A DNA stretch of 17,363 nt, taken from Desulfonatronospira sp. GTDB lineage: Bacteria > Desulfobacterota > Desulfovibrionia > Desulfovibrionales > Desulfonatronovibrionaceae. Below are positions 6,808 to 13,026 of this stretch, in pieces. The notes under the pieces were generated by a model. The model made no database searches. It saw only the letters and a list, made by a program, of their open reading frames with translations, and was not told the DNA's origin. Every line of letters starts with the position of its first letter. The first letter of the stretch is position 1. Made by a program: the position numbers and the translations under genes. The stretch lies in assembly GCA_007127015.1 (NCBI GenBank), contig SLAE01000008.1, positions 1-17,363 of the forward strand, given 5' to 3'.

Positions 6808-7173
6808 TCAGGCTGTGCTCCCAAACCTGTCCAGAAATCCTTTACTGTTAGTGTCTCCGCCGAAGCTCCAGATGAGAGCGCCGATCCAGCCGATGACAAT
6901 AACTCCCAGAAATACATTCATGGCCGCTATGGACGCCAGCCTGTTGTGGCTTCTGATCATGGCGATGATGGTCGGGAGCAGATAGACCACTGCTCCTATA
7001 CCGAAGATGGCCATGTTCTGGACAAACCACAAGGCACTTTCGATGACATGGAGCAGATCTCCCTCCTGACCTACATGTCCGATCATGTAGCCTATCCTTT
7101 CTTCCGCGTAAGCCGCTGAAGTGTAAATCAAGACCAACATGATGCTCAGGATGCTGATTTTTAAAAGCTTCAT
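6808..7173 (-). CDS. Small membrane protein at the hmcE position, resembling the superinfection-immunity family
   Basis: The 121-residue product has an N-terminal signal peptide (about 1-23, ending SAAYA) and two membrane helices at about 52-73 and 81-103. The segment from FGIGAVVYLLPTIIAMIRSHNR through NVFLGVIVIGWIGALIW closely matches the pattern of the superinfection-immunity protein family (LLP-x-IIA, a short basic loop, then N-x-hydrophobic-G-W). Its operon position, last after HmcB, HmcC and HmcD-like genes, is that of HmcE, a membrane subunit of the high-molecular-weight cytochrome complex in Desulfovibrio. I therefore infer a structural role in that complex rather than phage immunity. 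ATG 7173 is chosen because GGGAGA precedes it and it begins the signal peptide; an upstream extension to 7221 adds 16 residues without a better site. Identity as HmcE is positional. Confidence 0.75.
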   Translation of the reverse strand: MKLLKISILSIMLVLIYTSAAYAEERIGYMIGHVGQEGDLLHVIESALWFVQNMAIFGIGAVVYLLPTIIAMIRSHNRLASIAAMNVFLGVIVIGWIGALIWSFGGDTNSKGFLDRFGSTA

Positions 7174-7199
7174 ATATACTTCTCCCGTTTTAAAAGCTT
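7159..7199. repeat. 12-bp direct repeat around the hmcE-like start site
   Basis: TTTTAAAAGCTT occurs at 7159-7170 and 7188-7199, 29 bases apart, one copy on each side of the ribosome binding site and start codon. On the mRNA the AAAGCTT and AAGCTTT parts are complementary, so a weak hairpin could present the start site in its loop. Confidence 0.7.
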
Positions 7200-7238
7200 T
7201 CAGATTGATACCCGGATCCAAGAAGATAGAGTCAAAGC

Positions 7239-7397
7239 CTATTTGGGCCTTGGTGGGGATTCATCTTCTTCGAGCTCGCTGGAGATATACAGCCACCAGC
7301 CGAGCATGACGACTACAGTCACGCCCATGAAGATGTAAGCCCAGTTCTTGGTGAAGATATCGAGTTCAAGCAGGGTATAAAAAGTTCCTCCGTCCAT
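7239..7397 (-). CDS. hmcD: HmcD-like small single-pass membrane protein
   Basis: A 52-residue frame in a gap too short for ordinary gene calling. It begins ATG at 7397 behind a strong AGGAGG site and ends TAG at 7239. The product starts MDGGTFYTLLELDIFTKNWAY, has one membrane helix at about 20-38 (YIFMGVTVVVMLGWWLYIS) and an acidic, proline-rich tail. Size, topology and position between the HmcC-like and hmcE-position genes match HmcD, a very small integral membrane subunit of the Hmc complex of sulfate reducers. Its molecular role is not established; it probably stabilises the membrane part. The good ribosome binding site, tight packing and coherent helix make a chance frame unlikely. The name rests on context and general resemblance. 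Confidence 0.8.
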   Translation of the reverse strand: MDGGTFYTLLELDIFTKNWAYIFMGVTVVVMLGWWLYISSELEEDESPPRPK

Positions 7398-7452
7398 ATT
7401 TCCTCCTGTTTAAACCGGACCCCGCACCGCAGGGTCCGGTTGCGGTCCTCTG

Positions 7453-8637
7453 TTAATGCGATCCTTTATAGTCCGGCAGCTCATAAAAAATCGGGGTCCG
7501 GGTGGCGATAAACTTAAAGACAATAAGCCCGATTGTGACCACAAAGATGGTCACTCCAATTTCAGCAAGCGCCGGAAAGTACTTCATCTCCGATGGCAGA
7601 TGGTAGTTATAGGCGACCAGAGAAACGTTGAAGCGGTTGAAGACGATTCCGAAGACAGCAAGCACCGCTGTCCAGCGGATAAGTTTGATGTTTCTGGTCT
7701 TGACTCCTTTGATGTATAGAAAAGCCGGAAGAGCGACAAAGCCCAGCATTTCAATGCTGAAGATCATTCCGTAGAAAGTATTCAGATATGCCCAGTTGTT
7801 GTTCAGGACCACTCCGAAAAACTTGATGAAAAAGTAGCCGGCCATGATCCAGGCCGCGGCCTTGGCAAAACCGAAAGTAACATGAGGAGTGCCTTCCAGA
7901 TGGCTTTTGTCCATTCTGTTGTGGTACCAGCGATGTGACAGAGTGCTTTCGAAGATGACCATGGACAGTCCGGCGAACATGCTGGAGACAAAGAAATATA
8001 TGGGCAGATGCGTGGAGTACCACAAAGGATGCATCTTACTGGGCAGGATCAGGTACAAGGCGCCCAGAGAAGACTGGTGCATTGTGGAAAGGATTACTCC
8101 GAATACGGTCAGGACCAGGGTCAGCTTGACCATGATGTTTCTGACTCTTTTTATCCCGAGCCTTTCCAGGGGGGCCGGCAGAAACTCCAGAAAGAGAACT
8201 GTTACATACAGAAAAACGCACAAGCCTACTTCAAAGAGAACCGAGGTCGTGCCCTGCTGAACAAAAATGGGGTAAGCCAGACGCCAGGGCTGACCTACGT
8301 CATAATGCAGGGCAAAGACCACCAGGGCGTAGCCCAGGAAAGCAGTCAATATTGCGGGCCTTACAGCCGCATGGTATTTTTTGATTCCAAAGACATAGCA
8401 TGCTGTGGCAGTGGTGTAACCTCCGGCAGCCAGCGCGACTCCGCAGAGCAGGTCGAAACTGATCCAGATTCCCCAGGGATAATTGTCGTCAAGGTTGGTT
8501 ACCGCTGCCAGTCCTCCGGTAAACCGCAGATAGGTCAGATAAATGCCCATGAGAACTATGAGTGCGGCAACGACGTTAAAGGGAGTAATCCAGGGGGACT
8601 TTACTTCCCAGGGATGCTCGTTGTGTTGGTTGGTCAT
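7453..8637 (-). CDS. hmcC: HmcC-like NrfD/HybB-family polytopic membrane subunit
   Basis: A 394-residue integral membrane protein with about ten helices, belonging to the NrfD/HybB/HmcC/DsrP group. These subunits anchor a periplasmic ferredoxin partner and exchange electrons with membrane quinones or across the membrane. Recognisable segments are NLDDNYPWGIWISFDLLCGVALAAGG (about 48-73), a GYALVVFALHYDVGQPWRL loop (about 107-125), FLEFLPAPLERLG, and ILSTMHQSSLGALYLILPSKMHPLWYSTHLP. No haem-binding CxxCH is present, as usual for the family. The ATG lies 2 bases after the hmcB stop, with GAGGAGG within the end of hmcB, so translation is coupled. It pairs with the upstream four-cluster ferredoxin. 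DsrP or HybB relatives are the alternative, but the small HmcD-like gene that follows favours Hmc. Confidence 0.85.
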   Translation of the reverse strand: MTNQHNEHPWEVKSPWITPFNVVAALIVLMGIYLTYLRFTGGLAAVTNLDDNYPWGIWISFDLLCGVALAAGGYTTATACYVFGIKKYHAAVRPAILTAFLGYALVVFALHYDVGQPWRLAYPIFVQQGTTSVLFEVGLCVFLYVTVLFLEFLPAPLERLGIKRVRNIMVKLTLVLTVFGVILSTMHQSSLGALYLILPSKMHPLWYSTHLPIYFFVSSMFAGLSMVIFESTLSHRWYHNRMDKSHLEGTPHVTFGFAKAAAWIMAGYFFIKFFGVVLNNNWAYLNTFYGMIFSIEMLGFVALPAFLYIKGVKTRNIKLIRWTAVLAVFGIVFNRFNVSLVAYNYHLPSEMKYFPALAEIGVTIFVVTIGLIVFKFIATRTPIFYELPDYKGSH

Positions 8638-8639
8638 GA

Positions 8640-9713
8640 CTAGTGTGCCTCCTCACTCTCGGTTTTTGCTGCGGCCTCAGCCAAAGCCTTTCTCACTTCC
8701 TCCTCAATGGCGGCCTGATCCAGTTCCTGCGTCTTGGACAGCCTTTCCGCCAGCTTGCGGCCGACTTCTGGCCCTGCCTGAGCTATCATCCTGGAAACAT
8801 ACTGGTCTCTTTCTTCCTTGGCAACCTTGTCCTTTCTCCGGGCTATGGCATAAGCCCCAACCAGCAATACCGGCCAGAATGCGGTTATGATGGGGACTCC
8901 ACCCAGAGCTCCCGAGGTGTAGTTCCCGGCAGGATCCGTGCCCAGATCCATGCGCATGCCGATTTCCGGAAAAGGAACAGGAGAAAGATAAAGCCAGTTA
9001 GTACCGCCCATCTCATGCTCGCCGTAAATATGATCAACATACATATCCGGGTTATCCAGGATTCTTCTGCGGGCGAGGTTAAGCATCTCTGTGCGCGTTC
9101 CAAACTCCATGGCCCGCACCGGGCATATTTCCACACAGGCCGGTTCCCTGCCTTCCAGCAGGCGGTGCTCACAAAAAGTGCATTTGGTTACCAGAGGATC
9201 CAGGGCTATATGATATTCATAAGCCGGGATGTTAAAAGGGCAGGCCATCATGCAGTACCTGCAGCCTACGCAGACTTTGCGGTCGTAGACCACGGCACCG
9301 TCACGTCGCTTGTGAAATGCCTTTACAAAGCAGGAATGAGCGCAGGCCGGCTCCAGACAGTGCATGCACTGTGTTTTTCGATAAAGCCATCCAAGCCCCG
9401 GGGCTTCATCGTCGTATTGATTGATCAAAGTGTAGGTTTTCCAGTCAGTCCGTCTGATCTGCTCAAAGATCCGCGGATCATGGAAGTCAACATCCGGCTC
9501 GGGCAACTGGTTTTCCTGATTACAGCCCATCTCGCACTGCCGGCAGCCGATGCAGATATTGGAGTCAAAAAGTACTGCATAACTGTCCGGCAATCCTTCG
9601 ATATCCTTGACAGCGGCACCCATAACCGGCTTTTCCCCGGCCAGAACCTTACCGGCCCCGGTTATGGTTAGGCCTGCCGCTCCAATGGCGCCAAGAAATT
9701 TTCTCCGGTTCAT
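8640..9713 (-). CDS. hmcB: HmcB-like periplasmic four-[4Fe-4S] ferredoxin subunit with Tat signal and C-terminal membrane anchor
   Basis: The 357-residue product begins MNRRKFLG, a twin-arginine export motif, followed by a hydrophobic stretch to about residue 26. Four cysteine clusters follow: C54/57/60/64, C116/119/124/128, C148/151/154/158 and C178/181/193/197, the standard set for four [4Fe-4S] clusters in HmcB, DsrO, HybA and related proteins. A hydrophobic helix at about 270-291 anchors it in the membrane, and a charged, Ala/Glu-rich helical tail follows. The tail would be cytoplasmic if the Tat-exported domain is periplasmic. In the family this subunit passes electrons between a periplasmic cytochrome and the NrfD-type membrane partner. 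ATG 9713 has a near-perfect AAGGAGGTGC site 7 bases upstream. It is first in the operon; no multihaem cytochrome gene precedes it. Confidence 0.87.
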   Translation of the reverse strand: MNRRKFLGAIGAAGLTITGAGKVLAGEKPVMGAAVKDIEGLPDSYAVLFDSNICIGCRQCEMGCNQENQLPEPDVDFHDPRIFEQIRRTDWKTYTLINQYDDEAPGLGWLYRKTQCMHCLEPACAHSCFVKAFHKRRDGAVVYDRKVCVGCRYCMMACPFNIPAYEYHIALDPLVTKCTFCEHRLLEGREPACVEICPVRAMEFGTRTEMLNLARRRILDNPDMYVDHIYGEHEMGGTNWLYLSPVPFPEIGMRMDLGTDPAGNYTSGALGGVPIITAFWPVLLVGAYAIARRKDKVAKEERDQYVSRMIAQAGPEVGRKLAERLSKTQELDQAAIEEEVRKALAEAAAKTESEEAH

Positions 9714-10223
9714 AAAAAAAGCACCTCCTTAAAAAAAACAATGTTGGCAGTAAGTTGCTCTTGTTTTAAGCATCTACCAGGCATGAACAATCAGGGCTAT
9801 AAAGAGCATTCCTTGTTCATGCTGTCAAGCTATTCGTGCAAAAACTCACAATAAACTTTAAATTTTTTATAAACCTCCTCCTTTTTATGCTGAAAAAGTT
9901 AGAAGCAGTCGACCGTTAATTATAAAAATTCATGGAGAAAATAAAAAACATGATCATTTCTTGTGAAATAAAACTCAAACAAAATTTAAAGTTCAAAAAA
10001 AATTTATTAATTTCGAGCAGACTGATTTGAATATGGCTGGCTTCTAAAAATCTATACCGAAATCTTGCGTATTCAGTGCAATATTTGACGAAGATCCGGG
10101 ATTAGTTGATTATGAATCATCTGCGAATAAATATGTTACGTGCGTTTGAAGCATTGCAGGATAATGTTGTCATCATGAAATTGATGACGCCTATATATAG
10201 AGGGTGAGAAGATTTGGCAAGAA
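9714..10223. other. AT-rich gene-free stretch upstream of the hmc-like operon
   Basis: About 510 bases without a credible gene. The left end holds the hmcB ribosome binding site and a promoter with a 10-base dyad (9781-9828). A purine-rich SD-like sequence on the minus strand near 9877-9890 has no usable start codon at the right distance. The frame ATG 10112 to TGA 10207 (31 codons) has no ribosome binding site and no recognisable product. The rest is A/T-rich without clear structure. Confidence 0.5.
9781..9828 (-). promoter_or_regulatory. Putative hmcB promoter with overlapping inverted repeat
   Basis: A consensus TTGACA (minus strand, 9828-9823) is followed after 18-19 bases by a weak CTTTAT/TTTATA -10 near 9798-9804. 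The arms GCATGAACAA (9781-9790) and TTGTTCATGC (9813-9822) form a perfect 10-base inverted repeat with a 22-base gap, one arm touching the -35 and the other lying just downstream of the -10. This is the geometry of an operator for a dimeric regulator; alternatively it folds as a leader hairpin. In D. vulgaris the hmc operon is under an Rrf-type regulator, but I cannot assign this site to one. Confidence 0.5.
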
Positions 10224-10259
10224 TAAAAAAAGGGATCAGACTTTTTGTCTGATCCCTTT
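10224..10259 (-). terminator. Intrinsic terminator of the initiator tRNA-Met gene
   Basis: A 13-base stem (10229-10241 with 10247-10259) around a five-base loop is followed, on the minus strand, by a run of about seven T. It starts 8 bases after the tRNA end. Confidence 0.9.
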
Positions 10260-10267
10260 GAAATCTT

Positions 10268-10344
<77 letters not shown>

Positions 10345-10356
10345 TCGTGAAGATAC

Positions 10357-10385
10357 ATAATTACGTTTTAAAACTCGAATGTCAA
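10357..10385 (-). promoter_or_regulatory. Promoter of the initiator tRNA gene
   Basis: Consensus TTGACA (10385-10380) and AATTAT (10362-10357) with a 17-base spacer place the transcription start a few bases before the mature tRNA 5' end at 10344. Confidence 0.65.
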
Positions 10386-10477
10386 GAAATTATTGTGGTT
10401 TTTTCAGAAATCCCCAAGGAACGCTAATAGCTGGTTTAAGCAGTTATCGCCGAAATGTCTTCCATGCATGAAAATTT

Positions 10478-12850
10478 TTATAACAAAACAGAACCACTCC
10501 CGGCAATATTCTTGGCATCAGGCTGTTTTGCCGCCGGAGATTCTGAAAGCCCTCTTTCCAGCATATATTGCCCATATACCGCCTGTCCAAGAGAGATACA
10601 GGCGTCATTTGGAGGCAGGAGTTTATGGGTGAGCACATTTAATGAAGCCTCATACAAGCCAGCCTTCAGAAGCTTTTCCAGGGTCAGGTTCTGCATTACG
10701 CCTCCGCTTAGCGCGATGTTCTTCACTCCTGTTTTATCCGCGGCGGTCCGCGCCCACGCACTGAGTGCGCCTGCGAGCGAGAGGTGAAAACGGCGGCTGA
10801 TGACTCCGTAACTTATGCCCATACTCTTATCCCGACAGATCTGTTCAAAAAGAACCAGGGTATCCAGGATTAAGCCTTGTTCTGTTTCAAGTATCGGCAC
10901 ATCATAAACAGGGTAACCCTGATCACTTTGGATTTTTTCCAGAATTATCGCTCCCTGGCCTTCGTAGCTGATGTTGTGAACCAGCCCGAGAAGTGCGGCT
11001 ACAGCATCGTAAAGCCGGCCGCATCCTGTGGACAGGGGGGAATTTATATTTTGTTCGAGCATCCTTTTAAGATTTTTTTTATTCCTGCTGAACGCGGGAT
11101 TTTCTTTGTTCTCCAGTAAAAAGTCATCAAGACCAAGCCGGAACAGATAGCCGGCTGCGATTCTCCAGGGCTCAAGCACCGCGCTGTCGCCACCGGGCAG
11201 AGGCACAGGCTGAAAATGACCCAGTCTTTTCATGCTCATATCCCTGTTGTCCACCAGGAGCAGTTCTCCCCCCCAGAGAGTCCCGTCCGGACCCAGCCCT
11301 GATCCGTCCAGGGCCAGTCCGATACATGGGCCTTGAAAGAGGTTTTCAGCCATGACCGACAATATGTGCGCAAAATGATGCTGCAGAGCAAAGACTTGCA
11401 GCCCTGATTCATCTTTGGCGAATCTGGTGCTCATATAGTCCGGATGCAGATCACATACCGCGGCCCTGGGATTGACCCTGAGAATATGCTGCAGATGACT
11501 GATGCATTCCCGGAAAAAAGTATATGTCTCCAGGTTTTTAAGATCGCCTATGTGCTGAGAGACAAAAGCCTGATCCTGTTTTGTAAGGCATATGGTGTTT
11601 TTGAGTTCCGGACCTACGCCCAGAACCGTTGCTCCGCTGCGGTTAAGGAATACGGGTTCAGGGACGTACCCTCTGGCTCGACGGTAATACCCCCTGTCCT
11701 GACCATTTACAAAAAGTACTGAATCGTCACAGCGTACCAGGATATCCCTGTTGTGCAGCAAAAAATAGTCGGCAATGCCGTACAGTCTTTCGAGGGCTTC
11801 GGCATTACCAAGACAGATCGGCTCAGAGCCCAAATTGCCTGATGTCATGACCAGAGCGGGGATTTCATCCCCGGAGAGGTGCCTTTTCAGATGTTCAAAA
11901 AGAACAAGGTGCAGCGGGGTATATGCGGTCATAATCCCGATACGGTTCGTATCCGGCGATAATGCAGGACTTAAAGCGTGCAGAGGTTTCGGCTCAAGGG
12001 TTAAAATGGGTCTGATCGGCCCCTGCATGAGTTCCTGCTCCAGAGGATTCAGCTCGGCTAATCTCTTTGCTGTCATCAGATCCGGAACCATTAAGGCCAG
12101 AGACTTGTGCGGCCGGTTCTTGCGCCTGCGAAGCTCCTTTACCGCGTCATGATCAAAAGCGTTGCAGGCCAGATGGAATCCACCCAGACCTTTTAGGGCC
12201 AGTATCCTGCCCTGCTTGAGCAGCAAGGCGCTTTGCTCCAGAGGATCTTCTTCTTGAAAAACATGAGAGCCCAGATGATCAGTCAGCCAGACACCTGGTC
12301 CGCACTTTGGACAGGCGTTGGGCTGAGCGTGAAATCGTCTGTCTCCCGGATCGCTGTACTCGGACAGACAGGTGCTGCACATGTTAAAAACGGCCATGGA
12401 TGTATTTTTCCGGTCGTATGGAATGCGTGCGGTGATGGTATATCTCGGGCCGCAATTGGTGCAGTTGGTGAAAGGATAAAGATATCTGCGGTCGTCAGGA
12501 TCGAGGATCTCCCTGGTACAGTCAGAACAAACTGCCCAGTCGGGGCTTATGAGCACCCGGTGTTCGTCTTGAGCTGCGCTGGATATGATGCTGAAGTTTT
12601 TTTCTCCGGAAAGAGACTTTACCTCCTGATCCTGGATGGAAATGATTTCCGCAATTGGAGGGTGTTTTGTCTGCAGGTCACTGGCGAAGAGATCAAGGGT
12701 GTTTCTTTCTCCCTGAACCTCAATTATCACACCCTCAGAGGTGTTTTGAACCATTCCTGAAAGACCATGTTCGCGGGCCAGCCGGTATACGAACGGCCTG
12801 AATCCAACTCCCTGGACCCGCCCATTGACAATATATTTTTTTCGGATCAT
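10478..12850 (-). CDS. hypF: Carbamoyltransferase HypF (NiFe-hydrogenase maturation)
   Basis: HypF uses carbamoyl phosphate and ATP to carbamoylate the C-terminal cysteine of HypE, the first step in making the cyanide ligands of the NiFe-hydrogenase centre. The 790 residues contain all domains in order: acylphosphatase-like (GRVQGVGFRPFVYRLA at about 10-25), two zinc-finger pairs (about 109-190: CSDC, CTNC, CSTC, CPKC), a YrdC-like domain (from about 205, ILALKGLGGFHLACNAFD) and a Kae1-like carbamoyltransferase domain (HHFAHILSVMAEN, ALDGSGLGPDGTLWGGE, LSGGVMQN). Length is normal, with a tail of about 25 residues after the last conserved block. ATG 12850 fits the family's N-terminus, but no Shine-Dalgarno sequence precedes it; the upstream DNA is almost pure A/T. 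No other hyp or hydrogenase genes lie in the window, so it is an isolated accessory gene. Confidence 0.96.
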   Translation of the reverse strand: MIRKKYIVNGRVQGVGFRPFVYRLAREHGLSGMVQNTSEGVIIEVQGERNTLDLFASDLQTKHPPIAEIISIQDQEVKSLSGEKNFSIISSAAQDEHRVLISPDWAVCSDCTREILDPDDRRYLYPFTNCTNCGPRYTITARIPYDRKNTSMAVFNMCSTCLSEYSDPGDRRFHAQPNACPKCGPGVWLTDHLGSHVFQEEDPLEQSALLLKQGRILALKGLGGFHLACNAFDHDAVKELRRRKNRPHKSLALMVPDLMTAKRLAELNPLEQELMQGPIRPILTLEPKPLHALSPALSPDTNRIGIMTAYTPLHLVLFEHLKRHLSGDEIPALVMTSGNLGSEPICLGNAEALERLYGIADYFLLHNRDILVRCDDSVLFVNGQDRGYYRRARGYVPEPVFLNRSGATVLGVGPELKNTICLTKQDQAFVSQHIGDLKNLETYTFFRECISHLQHILRVNPRAAVCDLHPDYMSTRFAKDESGLQVFALQHHFAHILSVMAENLFQGPCIGLALDGSGLGPDGTLWGGELLLVDNRDMSMKRLGHFQPVPLPGGDSAVLEPWRIAAGYLFRLGLDDFLLENKENPAFSRNKKNLKRMLEQNINSPLSTGCGRLYDAVAALLGLVHNISYEGQGAIILEKIQSDQGYPVYDVPILETEQGLILDTLVLFEQICRDKSMGISYGVISRRFHLSLAGALSAWARTAADKTGVKNIALSGGVMQNLTLEKLLKAGLYEASLNVLTHKLLPPNDACISLGQAVYGQYMLERGLSESPAAKQPDAKNIAGSGSVLL

Positions 12851-12874
12851 AATTAAATGTTTTAATTATATTAT

Positions 12875-12934
12875 TATTTTGGAAGAATTCTGCCTTCTCC
12901 GCAGCTTACATTTTATATCTTTTCTTCCAAAATA
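12875..12934. repeat. 13-bp perfect inverted repeat between hypF and uvrA
   Basis: TATTTTGGAAGAA (12875-12887) and its exact complement TTCTTCCAAAATA (12922-12934) are separated by 34 bases. They lie in the 176-base divergent intergenic region and could form an operator pair or a cruciform/hairpin. No T-tract suggests termination, and no LexA-like box was recognised. Confidence 0.75.
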
Positions 12935-13026
12935 TATTTTTACATTTTTGCATTCCAAAAGACAAGAGCTGCTTTCGCTGATCGGCTCCTGGAACATTAC
13001 CAGCAAATTTTTCAAGCTTTTCGAAC

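Noticed and set aside
8008..8643. Long plus-strand frames opposite hmcC and hmcB (also 8643-9671)
   Set aside because: They are antisense shadows of well-supported membrane and ferredoxin genes; their products are low-complexity with no domains.
9830..9892. Strong SD-like AAGGAGGAGG on the minus strand, with an ATA-initiated 17-codon frame downstream
   Set aside because: No normal start codon lies at a suitable distance and the frame is very short; it is probably a chance purine-rich stretch, although its strength is odd.
9961..9978. TTGTGAAAT half-site resembling a Rex operator
   Set aside because: The second half does not match as an inverted repeat and it lies far (about 250 bases) from the hmcB start.
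10112..10207. Short plus-strand frame of 31 codons starting MNHLRIN in the gap before the initiator tRNA
   Set aside because: It has no ribosome binding site, an AT-rich context, no recognisable product and a length expected by chance.
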